A stretch of DNA of 64,000 nucleotides from NCBI RefSeq assembly GCF_023375975.1, contig NC_064410.1, forward strand, positions 54,236,501-54,300,500, written 5' to 3'. Positions 45,718-57,249 of the stretch are shown here, in pieces (position 1 is the first letter of the stretch; each line of letters begins with the position of its first letter). The translations under genes were made by a program, and so were the position numbers. Under the pieces are notes generated by a model, which made no database searches, was not told the DNA's origin, and saw nothing but the letters and a program-made list of their open reading frames with translations. The DNA is from Astyanax mexicanus (lineage: Eukaryota; Chordata; Actinopteri; Characiformes; Acestrorhamphidae).

Positions 45718-45935
45718 ACAGACATTTATGGCATTTAGCTGATGCTCTTATCCAGAGCAACCCAGAGGGTTGTTACTATTACAGAGGTGGACCAATGTAG
45801 TGTAAGGATTCTTGCCCAAGAATAGTTAGTGGTGTGTCACTGTATTGTCACCCAGACCGGAAATTGAACCCCAGTGTTCCACGTGAGGTAGTAGCTCACA
45901 AGCAGGCAGTGGTGTTATCCACTGAGCCATACCAA
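45718..45935 (-). repeat. tRNA-derived SINE with 'agctgatgctcttatccagag' tail
   Basis: On the minus strand the head has an A-box-like TGGCTCAGTGG (45919-45929) and a B-box-like GGTTCAATTTC (45860-45870). The 3' end has 'ctctggataagagcatcagc taaatgccata', a tail found across ostariophysan SINE/LINE pairs. The B box is mutated, so this copy is probably silent. Confidence 0.75.
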
Positions 45936-45989
45936 GAACCAAGTACCTTCCCCAGGACCGACCAACAAAGATAACTTCAAGAGCATTTC

Positions 45990-46190
45990 CCACATTGGTT
46001 AATGTTAATGACCATAGGTCCCTATAGAGATGTACAGCCAATGGAATAGGACTCTCTGCCAGGTGTGGGCTGAAGGGGTATAAAGCCCCCAGCATTGGGC
46101 TGTGGACCAGTGGAACAGTGTTCTCTGGAATGATGGAGCTCTAGGATGAGTTGGGGTTGGGATCATCCACAATTGCGACCTCACTATTGT
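45990..46190. mobile_element. DNA transposon relic, same family as 23545-24312
   Basis: It shares 'gccaatggaataggactct', 'cccagcattgggc' and 'gtggaacagtgttctctgga atga' with the 23.7-kb relic. The terminal repeats are not recognisable. Confidence 0.5.
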
Positions 46191-46384
46191 TCTTGGTGTT
46201 GAATGTTGAATACAATCAAATTCTCACAGCAATGCTTTAAGTCTAGAAGAATTGAGTATAAATAATTCCCTGGACAGTAGAGACACTATTTTTTTGTAAT
46301 ACCCTTGATTTTAGAAAGAAAAAAAGATATGACTAAGCAGGTATCCTGTTATTTATACCATTAAATAGTGAAGATTTAAAGGGG

Positions 46385-46746
46385 ATGCAGAGATTCAATT
46401 TTTGCCAAAAAATTAGAAATGGCTAAAATAACAAAAAAGATGCAGAGCTTTCAGACCTCAAATAATGCGAAGAAAACAAGTTCATATTCATAAAGCTTTA
46501 AGAATTCAGAAATCATCAGAAATATTTGGTGGAATAACCCTGTTTTAATCACAGTTTTCATGCATCTTGGCATGTTGTCCTCCACCAGTCTTACACACTG
46601 CTTTTGGATAACTTTTATGTCACTCCTGGTGCAAAAATTCAAGCAGTTCAGCTTGGTGTGATGGTTGTGATCATCCATCTTCCTCTTGATTATATTCCAG
46701 AGGTTTTAAATTTGGTAAAATCAAAGAAACTCATCATTTTTAAGGT
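46385..46746 (-). mobile_element. Tc1-like deletion derivative with transposase C terminus
   Basis: The minus strand encodes a decayed C-terminal transposase segment (IKRKMDDHNHH..., VIQKQCVRLVE, NMPRCMKTVIK). It continues into the non-coding 3' part found at 62724-63133 and 49965-50428. The helix-turn-helix and the whole catalytic triad are missing. Confidence 0.8.
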
Positions 46747-47494
46747 GTAATTATTGGACAGGCGCTTGTAGATAATCCCTTATTAGATCTGAGGGAACAT
46801 AATGTGCTGTGTCCAGCAGATGACACTGTTGCACAATGTTTCTACTGTGCTGGACCTTCAGATTCAGAGTTCGTTGAGCACAAACAGCATTAGATTATAT
46901 ATTATATTAAATGCATTTCTGAGTTTATTACACATGCTTCAGTTCTTTTCACTCGGTCGATCTACAATTACCTCAGTAAACAGCAGCGTCACATTGCATC
47001 AAACTGTTCCCAGCCTCATAATAAGATACATGAATAATGGATGCAGCTGAGGCAGAGTGTGTGTGTGCGTGAGCGTGAGTGTATATGAAGTATGAAGATG
47101 GTCCTGCTGTATTTATTATTATCATACTCTGTATGTCTGGATGACATCAGAGAAGAAGGCCTCTGAAGCTCGGAAACATATTATAACATATTATTTAAAC
47201 CAGACCTCACTGGAATCGGCGTACCAAACAATTTGTGCTGATATGAAGTCCATTATATACTAGTTTATACTGTATTCTTATCTTTTTTACTCCTTATTCT
47301 GGTTCAGCATGACTGGAAAAACAATCTGTGTTATGTCTGATTATGTCTACAGTGATGCTTGAAAGTTTTTAAAAATCTATCATGAACTGTTCATGTAAGT
47401 TTCTGCACAGATTTGACCAAAAACTTTTAGATTTTAGATTTTATCAGAAATTTTAGTCTTGCTTCATTTATTATTGAGGAAAATGATACAATAT

Positions 47495-48720
47495 TACATA
47501 CACTACCTTAGAAAAATATTCATACCCCTTGAGATTTTCCACATTATTTCACATTACATCCACAAACTTACTGTGAGTGAGCAAAATCCTATTTTATTCC
47601 GAGAACAGGGATCTTTACATGTTGAAGTGATTTACGGCATGAAGAAAAGAGATTTCAGACAATCTCAGAAGAAGAGTTTGAGAAAACAAAAATGGATATA
47701 CGTATTTGGTTTAACCCTTAGACAAAATGTACAGAAATGCACTGAAAATGAAACTCTTATATTCTACTGTATAATCTTTATAGCAAATAAATTCAATTAA
47801 CTCAAATATTTAATCGTTTTTTTTTATTTCCACTGCATTGGAAGTCTGTATGTAATATTTTATATTATATTTATATTGACCTTTTTATTTCATAAACCAT
47901 CCCTAAACAGTAAAAAAAAAACATGATTGAAAAGTGTTCCAAATCATATTAAATTAGTAAAAATAGCTGTTACTTTCCTCAGTGGCTCAAGTATTACTGA
48001 TTTTACAGTGCTTTTGTAGTGGGCGGGGCCAAGCTACTGTTTCATGGCTTTATAAACTTGTTCATTGGCTGATTCTGATGTTCATGGTCTATTCTGATGA
48101 ACATCAGCTCTCAAACAGTGTTATGAGCAACAAAATGTTTTCAAATAAATAAAAAAATACTTGCTATCCTTTGTAATGGACGCAGAACGGGTTAAATAAG
48201 AAGCCTTATGTTAGAAGTAAAGACTACACTGAATTCCAGTATAAAAACCTTAAACTGTGAAACATGGTGGTAGTATCATGGTTTGGGCTCATTTTGCTAC
48301 ACATCTCCAGGATGGCTTGCCATTATTGATGGAACAATGAATTCTAAATTATACCAGCAAATTCTAAAGAAAAAAAAAATATCAGCACATGTGTCTGTGA
48401 GCTAAATATCAAAAAAAGGTGGGTCACACAGCAAAACAGTGACCCTAAACACACAAGTTGTTCTACCAAAGAATGGGTAAAGAAAAATAAAGTCTTGACC
48501 TTAATCCAATAAAAAAGTAATGGAAAAGGAATTAAAACAGCAGTTCACAGGAAAAAATCCACCAACAGAACAGATCTGAAGCTGTTTTGAAGTTTTGTAC
48601 AAATAAACTGGCAAAATATGTGGATAAAAGAAGATGTGCAAGACTAATCAACCAGAAATGTTGTTGAAAAACAAATGTTGACACCACTTACATATAAATA
48701 ATTTGTAATATTAGATAATC
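47495..48720 (+). pseudogene. Decayed Tc1 transposon with transposase remnants
   Basis: The left end ('actaccttagaaaaatattc ataccccttgag', about 47500) is Tc1-like. From about 48255 the plus strand reads remnants of the transposase HGG-SIMVW box, and from about 48440 a QN-DPKHTS-like and LNPI-like stretch ('gtgaccctaaacacacaagt', 'gaccttaatccaataa'). Many stops and shifts interrupt them. Catalytic residues are not recoverable in one frame. The 113-residue frame at 47459-47800 lies in the left non-coding part. Confidence 0.65.
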
Positions 48721-48837
48721 TTCCTCAATAAATAAGTGGCCAAGTCTAACAGTTTTGTCTTATTTGTTTAATTTGGTTCTTTTTTTCTACATGTGTGCAA
48801 ATCTGATGAAGATTTAGGTCAAATTCATGCAAAAATA

Positions 48838-49212
48838 TCAAAACTTCAGATTGATTTATAAATTCCAGTTCCAGCATCGAATCCTGTTGATGTAACTTGC
48901 CATCAGCTGTCGGAGACCTGAGAATGCACAATTGGTCTTGCTTTCTCTGGGTGGGTAGATGGCGCTCTTTCCCTTCATTATTCCAAAGGGTGATGTAGAT
49001 TAGCACGACGCGTCTGTGAGCTGATGTATCGGAACCGAATGGCTGTGCTTTCCTCCGAGCGCATGAATTTACATGTATCGGAGGAGGCATGTGCTAGTCT
49101 TTACCAACTCCTGTTACTAGAGATAGGGGGAGTCCTAATATGAATTGGTTGGGTAATTGGCCTTGTAAATTGGGGAGAAAATGTGATAAAAAAACAAAAA
49201 TAAATAAATAAA
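48838..49212 (+). repeat. tRNA-derived SINE copy, head degraded
   Basis: The body is the same as at 53116-53502 and 53600-54045: 'ctgggtgggtagatggcgct', 'gtctgtgagctgatgtatcg', 'ggaggcatgtgctagtcttt acc' and 'gggggagtcctaat'. It ends in an A-rich (aaat)n tail at about 49189-49212. Only a B-box-like 'atcgaatcct' remains of the tRNA head. Confidence 0.8.
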
Positions 49213-49916
49213 TGTTCCAGCGTCAGTGTGGATGCCTCCTCTTTAACTGGAGTGGAAGTGTGTGAGAGTGAATGCAGTTTGAAGGGGCCTGTGGCAGCAG
49301 ATGGCCTGCTGTGTTTGTGTAGTGTATATATAGTGTATGTATATAGGTGAGTATATTTGACAGCCCCAATGCGCCGCCTGCTTTCCTCACTGACGGATGT
49401 AATAAAGTGCAGCGCTGTTGCTGACAGCACTAACCACACAGCCGGTACATGGTTTTACTCACGGTACATCAGCTTGGAGCCACCATAGCTCTGCACGTCA
49501 ACATGACCAAGCCCTCTGGACCTCATCCTGGCCTCTGAATGGTACTTTCCACTGCCCACCAGAGCCTGGCCCATCCACATCACAGGGTGATGCAAAATCT
49601 CTAACTGGAAGGCATTAAGACATAAAGCTTACAAATAGCTCTGGTGAAGTGAATATCAGTGGGATGCTTTGGCAGAGGCTGCAGAATCAATCATTGTGCC
49701 TTAGAGGTTTAAGGCAGATCTGCCTGTAATTTATCTAATCTATTCCGCGATAATTTATTCCTCTGAAGTCTGCAGGGCTGGAGATTGGCACCTGTCCCGA
49801 CTGGTTATTCTTTTAATAGTCAAAGTGCCATGAAAGCATTACTGAGATACATTTTAGAGCACTTGGAGGACAGTACTCAACAATATTACCATTGCATAAT
49901 GTCTAAATTCTGATTT
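49213..49916. other. Intergenic DNA; one non-repetitive island
   Basis: No gene was recognised. The stretch at about 49650-49870 ('cctgtaatttatctaatcta ttccgcgataatttattcct') is unlike the repeats around it and could be a conserved noncoding element. Only cross-species comparison would tell. Confidence 0.4.

Positions 49917-49949
<33 letters not shown>
49917..49949. repeat. (TAA)n microsatellite
   Basis: About eleven ATA/TAA trinucleotide units without interruption, directly left of a Tc1-like copy. Confidence 0.93.
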
Positions 49950-49950
<1 letters not shown>

Positions 49951-49964
49951 CGGATCAAGACTAA

Positions 49965-50425
49965 TTTCTAAATCCGTTTCTATGATTTTGCTATTTATAG
50001 GTAAATGTTTGAGTGAAATGAACACTCTATTCTATAAACTACAGACAACATTTCTCCCAAATTCCAAATAAAAATATCGTCAGAGCATTTATTTGCAGAA
50101 AATGAGAAATGGCTGAAAATGGCTGAAAAAAGATGCAGAGCTTTCAGACCTCAAATAATGCAAAAAAAACAAGTTCATATTCATAAAGTTTTAAGAGTTC
50201 AGAAATCAATATTTGGTGCAATTACCCTGGTTTTTAATCACAGTTTTTATGCATCTTGGCATGTTGACCTCCACCAGTCTTACACACTGCTTTTAGATAA
50301 CTTGATGCCACTCCTGGTGCAAAAATTCATGCAGTTCTGCTTGGTTTGATGGCTTGTGATCATCCATCTTCCTCTTGATTGCATTCCAGAGGTCTTCAAT
50401 TTGGTAAAATCAAAGAAACTCATCA

Positions 50426-50428
<3 letters not shown>
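49965..50428 (-). mobile_element. Tc1-like deletion derivative with transposase C terminus
   Basis: This is the inverse of the 62724-63133 family: 'ctatttataggtaaatgttt gagtgaaatgaacac' on the left, the 'catgttgacctccaccagtc ttacacactgctttt' transposase remnant, and 'attgcattccagaggtcttc aatttgg' at the right. The copy breaks at 'actcatca', where the TA array starts. Confidence 0.8.

Positions 50429-50480
<52 letters not shown>
50429..50480. repeat. (TA)26 microsatellite
   Basis: This uninterrupted TA run abuts the end of the Tc1-like copy. The Tyr-Ile-rich minus-strand frame across it is an artefact. Confidence 0.95.
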
Positions 50481-50483
<3 letters not shown>

Positions 50484-51639
50484 CACAAGAAAAAAAAAAC
50501 ACGTGCCACAAAATGTTCTTTAAGTGATTCCACAGAATAATTACACAAAAAAATTGGGTTTGACCAATATCCTCCCGAGGTTTTTTTTAAACCACATAAT
50601 TGTTCAAAGTTCTGCTCTTATAATTATGGAACCCACTGTCCTCATTATCTGAATAAAACATAGACGACCATTAGAATCTTCATAATTGGTTTTAAAGAAG
50701 ATTTTTCTGCTTAGGAACCGCTAGCGAATAAAAGTTTGGAAAAAGAGTTTTGAGAAATAAAACTTCTGAGAGGAAATCTACTATAAAATCTTTCAGCAAA
50801 CTTTTAAATTGGTTCTCCACAAAATGAAGGCTTCTTCCTACAGTGCTCACAGTGTGTGGAGATTCTTTATTTTTATTGATTCATTTTATGAACACCATCT
50901 TCAGATTCTGAGGATATAATCGAAACACACTAATTATTACAATACAAAAAAAAATTATTGGCAAGAGAAATAATCTCATTTCTATGCAATAAATCTAGTA
51001 TAGTACATAAGTATACTTACTATAGAATACTTAATAAGTATACACTATTAAGTATAGTAAGTGTAAGATTATTTTGCTCATGTTAGATATAATGTTAATA
51101 CTCTTAATTCCAATCTTATTTTAAACTTAAAATAAGCACAAAAAGTCACCATTTAAGTTATTTAGATTATTGTCTCCAAATTTCATCCATTGTAGTTTTT
51201 TGTTTGATTTAAGCCTTATTTCTCTCATTTTTAGAATTTGTGATGACTTATTTTAAGAAATATTACTAAAATTGGCAGATTATTTTGCTTAATATAAGCA
51301 TATGGAATCGTTTGCAGTGTACTCACCGGTGACATCTTTTCAGCAGATAATAAGCTAATAAATCTATTGTGCACACAAATGTTTTTTTTTTCAGGTCAAG
51401 ATTTTTACTGAAGGATTCCTCCCACAGTAGCAGGTGCATTCTACATTATCTGGTTTAATACTATAAATAATGTTGGCCTACAGCTAACAGAGAACTCTCC
51501 TTTGGCCTGATCATATTATCTATTATAAATAATTTACTGTTTAGCAAAAAAAAAACTGATTGAGTTTGTGATTATTTAGGGCATCTGGCATCAATTGTCC
51601 CACTATTGTTAAGATACAATTATTTTTTCATGCTATACA
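50481..51639. other. Intergenic AT-rich DNA, no gene seen
   Basis: It includes a palindromic 'aagtatacttactatagaat acttaataagtatac' patch at about 51000-51060. No exon is supported. Confidence 0.5.
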
Positions 51640-52135
51640 ATACCAGTCAAAAGTTTGAACACACCTTTTCATTCAATGTTTTTCTTTTTTTCTTTATTTA
51701 ATTTATTTTCTACATTAAAAGACAAAGACATTAAAATAATTAAAGGACATATATTGAATTATGTAGTAAACAGTAAAAAGAAAGTGTTTGGACTCCACAT
51801 TAATCCCCTCATATAAACCTGATTTAGGGTGATTTGGGATGAGCTAGATCTTCACAGCACGAAGAAAAAGCAGCAGCTATTGTTCAGCACCTCCAGGAAC
51901 TATTTTTAAGATGCTGAGAAAACTGTTCCAGGTGACTCTCCCTCATGAAGACACTGAGATAAAATACCAAGAGTCTGCAGATCTGTCCTTAAAGATAAAT
52001 GTTTAAATCATATTATTTAAACAAAATAATTCAGCATGTGTTCCTGTAAAGCTTTAGTGTCTTCAATATTAAATGTACAATGTAAAAAATCATGAAAAGA
52101 AAGAAGAGTTGTGTTTAAACCTTTCACATGCTTTA
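51640..52135 (+). mobile_element. Decayed Tc1-like element
   Basis: It begins at a TA with 'ccagtcaaaagtttgaacac accttttcattcaatg', a standard fish Tc1 end. A weak inverse partner lies near 52112-52128 ('gtgtttaaacctttcac'). The middle has a remnant like the transposase C terminus ('ctccctcatgaagacactga gataaaataccaagagtctg'). It is about 490 bp, heavily deleted and non-coding. Confidence 0.65.
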
Positions 52136-52429
52136 AAAAATCTGCTGCTAACATTGGTCTTGGTGCCAGATACTACTCGACACCTTCAGAGGTCTTGTTG
52201 AGTCCATGTCTCGAATAGTCAGATTAGATGTGGAGACACAAGGGATATTAGGCAGGTGGTGTTAGTGTTATGGCTGATCAGTGAATGCCATGAGATCCTC
52301 TATGCAGAAAAAAAATTGTCCTAATTCTTTCAGGATTAACTAAACACACGTCTAAAACAGCAGCCTGTCCTCGTACCCCAATCAACCAGTGACCAAATCA
52401 CAGGAACCGACTTTGAGAAACTTGGGACG

Positions 52430-52900
52430 AGTTCCTCTGGAACGTTCTATATGATACATATCGTACAGGCGCTCGACGCAGAGTTGGTCTAATTACAGCG
52501 AGTCCACTGGGAGCAGGATCGCTGGTAACTGGGTTCGGTCACAATGAAGGCGCTAATTCTGGCCTAGCCGCGGGAGGCTGCGCGCTGCCTGCTCGTCCTG
52601 CCGCTGATCATTTTTCACTCTGCTCTAGTTCCGAAGCGCCATGCTTCCAGCAGCTCGTACGGCTCAGGAGGAGACGGATCGTCCCAGTGGAAGTGAAGGA
52701 GGACAGGACACCCAATTCATCACCCAGAGTCATCTTCCATCCCAGTCCCTCGCTGTAACCGTACACAGTCTACCCTGCCGTCCCCTCCACCCCGTCACAC
52801 GTAAACTGTAGAGCCGCGGGCGTCCGCGAGGCTTTACAGCCTCCACGACCTTGAGAGGGAAGTTTGGCTGAGAGGTGTGATAAAGCTGCTGGAGTCTCTG
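52430..52900. other. GC- and CpG-rich non-repetitive island
   Basis: This stretch contrasts with the AT-rich surroundings and holds many CpGs. The plus strand has an acceptor-like 'cactctgctctag' at about 52616-52628. It is followed by a frame reading PKRHASSSYGSGGDGSSQWK to a TGA, which could be the last exon of an unknown gene. The minus strand also has an open stretch. No family is recognised. Alternatives are a CpG island or a conserved regulatory element ('gtctaattacagcg', 'aaggcgctaattctg'). Confidence 0.35.
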
Positions 52901-53115
52901 TGCTTCTCTCCTGAGATCTCAGGAGTTACCAGCTTAGTGTGTTTGGTGCCTCATCCATAGTCTTCTGGGTCATTAGCAGAATACTGAGCCTTTTAGTGCT
53001 CAGAACTTCCCAAAAGTTTGACTATTTATCATGTCTGAATTCGGACTGCACAGAAATCATATTTTACAGCTTAATCACTTCGTATTTTCACTTTTTATTA
53101 TTATTTTTTTTTATA

Positions 53116-53502
53116 ATTTTATTTCTAATTTTTTTCCCATTTTCTCCCCAATTTACACGGCCAATTACCCAACCCACTCATTAGGACTCCCCCTGTCACT
53201 AGTGATGCCCCAACACACCAGGAGGGTGAAGACTAGCACATGCTTCCTCTGATACATGTGAAGTTAGCCACCGCTTCTTTTTGAGCTCCGGTACATCAGC
53301 TCACAGACGCCCTGTGCTGCAGACATCACCATAGGAGTGATGTGGGGAGAGAGTGCCATCTACCCACACGGAGGGAGCAGGGCCAATTTTGCTCCCTCTG
53401 AATGCCGGCAGCTTGATGGTAAAGCTGCATGAGCAGGGGTTCGAACCTGCGACCTCCCGCTCATAGTGGCAGCGCTTTAGACTGCTGGACCACTCGGCGC
53501 CC
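53116..53502 (-). repeat. tRNA-derived SINE with intact pol III A and B boxes
   Basis: On the minus strand the head begins GGGCGCCGAGTGGTCCAGCA. It has an A box TGGTCCAGCAG (53492-53482) and a B box GGTTCGAACCC (53447-53437). It continues through the SINE body and ends in the 'gggttgggtaattggccgtg taaattgggg' tail with an A/T-rich end. It is the best preserved of four copies in the window. The tRNA-like head has a leucine/serine-type look, but the sequence continues into SINE body, so it is not a tRNA gene. Confidence 0.88.
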
Positions 53503-53599
53503 ATTTTATTTCTTGTTATGCATCTATTAGATGAAATTCGGTTTGATTTAGAGTTGCAGATGTGAATGAATAAATAAATGAATGAATGAATGAAGTTAC

Positions 53600-54045
53600 A
53601 CTTATATAGGGCCTTTCTGGGCTCTGAGAAAGCTGCCGCTATGATCAAGAGATCATCCGTTTGAATCCTGTTCATGTAGCTTGGCATCAGCTACTGGAGC
53701 CCTGAAAGCGCACAATTTGCCTTGCTCTCTCTGGGTGGGTAGATGATGCTCTCTCCCTTTATCCCTTTATCACTCCAAAGGGTGATGTCGATCAGCACAA
53801 GTCGTCTGTGAGCTGATGTATCAGAAGCGAGTCGCTGCTCTTTCCTCCGAGTGAGTTGTGATGCAATGCTGCACCAGCAGCAGTTCGAAAAGAAGCGGTT
53901 GCTGATTTCACATGTATCAAAGGAGGCATTTGCTAGTCTTTAGCCTGCTAATGTTGGGGTATCACTAGTAATAGGGGGAGTCCTAATGAGTGGGTTGGGT
54001 AAACGGTTGTGTAAACTAGGAGAAAATGGAAAAAAATTGAAATTA
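53600..54045 (+). repeat. tRNA-derived SINE, inverse to its neighbour
   Basis: This is the same body as 53116-53502 but on the plus strand, so the two heads face each other about 100-120 bases apart across an (AATG)n tract (about 53563-53595). The B box is decayed ('gtttgaatcct'). An insertion-like stretch at about 53855-53900 ('gatgcaatgctgcaccagca') is absent from the neighbour. Confidence 0.8.
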
Positions 54046-54755
54046 AATTATTAAAAAAGAATATATATATCACATTTCTAGAAACCAAAGGACAATTTAC
54101 AATCATGCTTTACACACAGCCATTTATGCATATGCACATGCTATCACCAAAATGTGTTGAATTGCTTATGGCTACCTTGTTCTGTTCCACAAAAATAAAA
54201 ATAAACTTTTTTTCATTTTACCGTGACAGGGTGATGAGCTTAAGCTTTACCTCAGCTCAAATATGGAGACAATGTGTAAAGAAATATATTAGATAAAATT
54301 ATATTATTAATTGCTGAACATGCAGCAAGTGTCTTCAGTTCCTTTTGAAAATAAAAGAGTGTGAAGGTTATGATGTGACTGATAATGTCAAAGGTTACTT
54401 TCTTAATAAGGCAGGGTTATCCCAATATAACAGGGTAGACAAGTAATAGTGTAATATTTCTATGAAATTAGCTAAATGCTAAGTTAATAATTATAATCCC
54501 TATATTAAAAAAACATCAAAAATGATAAATTTGTTTTTAGCAAACGTAAAAAAGAACACTTTACAATAAAGGTATATTATTAACAGTACTTACGACAGCA
54601 TGCCTCAACTAATTTTTCATTAATCAATGAAGAGATAATTTAAATATTTTTTAAACTAATGTCTCAATTTAATTTAGTAATGTTTAATAATGTCTTAGCT
54701 AGTGTCAACTATTATTCAACTCCATCATCAGTCCAGATCTCATTGCATCTAGATC
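54046..54755. other. Intergenic AT-rich DNA, no gene seen
   Basis: No repeat family or exon is recognised. Confidence 0.5.
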
Positions 54756-54759
54756 CTTG

Positions 54760-55120
54760 CAGATCTTGACAGAAGTAGAGGTCAGGGACGCAGCCAGACT
54801 GTCACATTCTCGTCCTGTTCAGCGCCATTCCTGGACTATGTCTCTGTGTTTATATCTTTACCCATGCCTGTCTGTTTGGCCCTCTCTGTGTTCTCTTTGT
54901 CATCGCTCTTATCTTCTGTGCTCCCACATGTGTCATTTGTAGCTCTGCCACCTCGTTACCTATCCCCAGGTGTTTCCTGTTTCATGTTACATATGTTATA
55001 TATAGTCTCTTTGTTTCAGTGTCTCTTTTGGTTCTTGTATATGTTTTATGACTGTCAGGGTTGCAGCAAGGGAGACGCACAGGCAGACGCAATTGCAAGT
55101 ATTTATTAACAAACAATATA
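54760..55120. repeat. LTR-like/foldback repeat, copy 1
   Basis: A segment with 'tgtgctcccacatgtgtcat ttgtagctc', a TATATATAG box and 'tttgtttcagtg' is followed at 55053 by 'tgtcagggttgcagcaaggg'. The second part is the start of an inverted copy, truncated here. The same junction is seen at 56515. Confidence 0.55.
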
Positions 55121-55544
55121 TGTTACATATATAGTGAAGGTCAACATTTCTTTGTATGAGTAATAATGTTTCTATTTAGAGCAAATCATGGAAAAATACA
55201 TAAAAAATATATTATTAGACAGTGTTTGTATGAAATTTAAACAGCTGTACTGTTTACACACTGAGGGCATGTTATATTGTTATATTGTTATATTGACCCA
55301 GGTCTCAGCCACCGTCTCTCTGCGTGTTCAGGCCTGTATTCTCCTGGAACTCCACTCCTGCACTTCCAGATAGTGATAGGGCGCTCTCACCTAAACCTGG
55401 ATTCCTGCTCCGATTTCTCACACACTCCCGCGCAGACGGCAAGGACACAGCCAAGGACGGACACACACGTCCACGCGTACACACATACCGCTTTGATAGT
55501 GTCTCTCATAGCTTTCTATATCGAGCTAAAGTATCATTATTCTC

Positions 55545-55735
55545 CAGGCTGTGCAAGTGTTTGGTGCCTATCATGTTATGCTAGCATTCGTGTTCTGAAA
55601 AGACGGCTATCTGCTTCCTGCCGGGACATGTCCTATAGGATATCTCACTGTGACCACACAGCTCGCCCTTGTTCAGACCTACTGCAGATAGGAAACTAAA
55701 CAAAGCTAAACATGCAGTGGCCAGCGGCGTGGAAC
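55545..55735 (+). repeat. Dispersed repeat, pair with 59185-59390
   Basis: The blocks 'ggctatctgcttcctgc', 'ggacatgtcctataggatat', 'gtgaccac' and 'gataggaaact' recur in the same order at 59185-59390. The class is unknown. Confidence 0.7.
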
Positions 55736-55789
55736 TAGTGGCAGTGCAGGTGGGGTGATCACACCAAGGCCTGCAGCTTCCAGGAACAC

Positions 55790-56170
55790 CTTTATTGATA
55801 TATTTATAGCACTAAAACTCTTATAAATAAAGGTGCTTCAATGGGTTCTTTACACCATTACATAAAATAACCTCTTTGATTCCACAGGAACAGCAAGAAA
55901 AATCGGCAAGCATAAGGATCTTAAACACTATGATAAAACAAAAGGATCATCCACGCATTTAATAAAGGGCACACCTAGCTTCCAGGAACATGTTCAATAC
56001 CAGTTTAGTGTAACTACCTGCAGTGCAACTGGGGCAATCACACCCGGGCTTGTAGCTTCCAGGAACATTGTTATTGGTGTCTTTATTTTATGGTGCTACA
56101 CTCCTAAAATAAAGGCACTTAAAATGGTTTTTTGAGCTATTCCATAAAAGAACCTTTTGGTTTCACAAGA
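55790..56170. repeat. Two tandem units of a 'cctaaaataaaggcactt' MITE-like repeat
   Basis: The unit 'gcagcttccaggaacacctt tattgatat ... aataaaggtgcttcaatggg ttcttt' occurs at about 55770-55880 and again at about 56050-56160. The phrase 'aataaaggcacttaaaatgg ttttt..gaaccttttggttt' is widespread in fish genomes. Confidence 0.6.
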
Positions 56171-56269
56171 ACAAGAAGTTTTACCAGGAGACTCCTCAAG
56201 AGTCTCTACCACAGACTTCAAATTTATAGTATATTTATCATTTATAGTAAATATTTTTGCTCTAAACCC

Positions 56270-56760
56270 AGTCATCAGCCCAGACCTTGATGCATCTAGA
56301 CCCATCTAGATCTTGACGTAAGTAGAGGTCAGAGGTCTTTTCCTGTGCCTATCTGTTTTCGGCCTTCTCTGTGTTCTCCTTTCTGTGCTCCCGCACGTGT
56401 CATTTGTAGCTCCGCACCCTCGTTACCTGTCCCCAAGTGTTTCCTGTTACTTCAGTGTATATATAGTCCCTTTGTTTCAGTGCCCCTTGTCGGTTCTTGA
56501 TTGTGTTTCACGTCTGTCAGGGTTGCAGCAAGGGACACAAATGCAGGTATTTATTAACAAACAATGCAAACAAACAATAAACCAAAAACATTAACAACAA
56601 AGAAAACACAGAAAACACTATAGACTGAGAAAACAAAAAAACATGCGACCTAACTGACATGTGGGAGCACAGAAGACAAGGTAGGAGAGAAGGAGAACAC
56701 AGACAGGGCCACGGAAGACACGGAACAGGACGAGAAAATGACCCAGACTGAGCTGCTGGC
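56270..56760. repeat. LTR-like foldback repeat, copy 2
   Basis: The plus-oriented part (about 56280-56514) matches 54760-55052. It is followed immediately by an inverse copy (56515-56760) containing 'acatgtgggagcacagaaga caagg', the complement of the 'tcttctgtgctcccacatgt' phrase of copy 1. The two arms can fold back on each other. The minus-strand 81-residue frame here is not a gene. Confidence 0.6.
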
Positions 56761-56894
56761 ATACCTTCGCAGTGTGTAAGTATGTGTAGGTCAGCAAAGC
56801 GCCGTGCTGCTAAGATATGAACATGCCAAAGTCAGAGCTCACCTGGCTCTTAAAGGCAATAACAACTAGCACACTGATTGTTTTTTTTTTTTTA

Positions 56895-57085
56895 GATTAC
56901 GCCAAAAATTAACCACACCCATGATTATTTAAGAGAATTAGATCATGGGTTTTGTGCATTTCGAGCTGCATAAGGCCTATTTTGTGCTCCTCCATTATAC
57001 CAAAGACGCACCGACACTCTCTAAATGCAGCTGCGTGTTCTGAAATGAACTGGTGGTGCGCTATAGATCACTAAAATAGGGCCCC
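56895..57085. mobile_element. MITE of the 'ctattttagtgatctatagcgc' type
   Basis: The right end, read on the minus strand ('ggccctattttagtgatcta tagcgcaccacc'), is that of an abundant fish non-autonomous element. The left end has the matching 'gattacgccaaaaattaac' patch after a T run. Confidence 0.55.
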
Positions 57086-57249
57086 AGGTGTTCAACATTC
57101 CCAGTTCTGTACATTACTGAGAATGCCCTACAACCACTGGCCTTTATTAGAACATCAATCTTATATAATTTTTGGATTCACTGACTTACTTTTTAATCAT
57201 AACACTATATAAAGATAACTGAAGGCAACTGTTTTTCTCAATAAGATTA

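Noticed and set aside
53437..53502. A tRNA gene on the minus strand
   Set aside because: A and B boxes are present, but the sequence continues into a multi-copy SINE body, with three related copies in the window.
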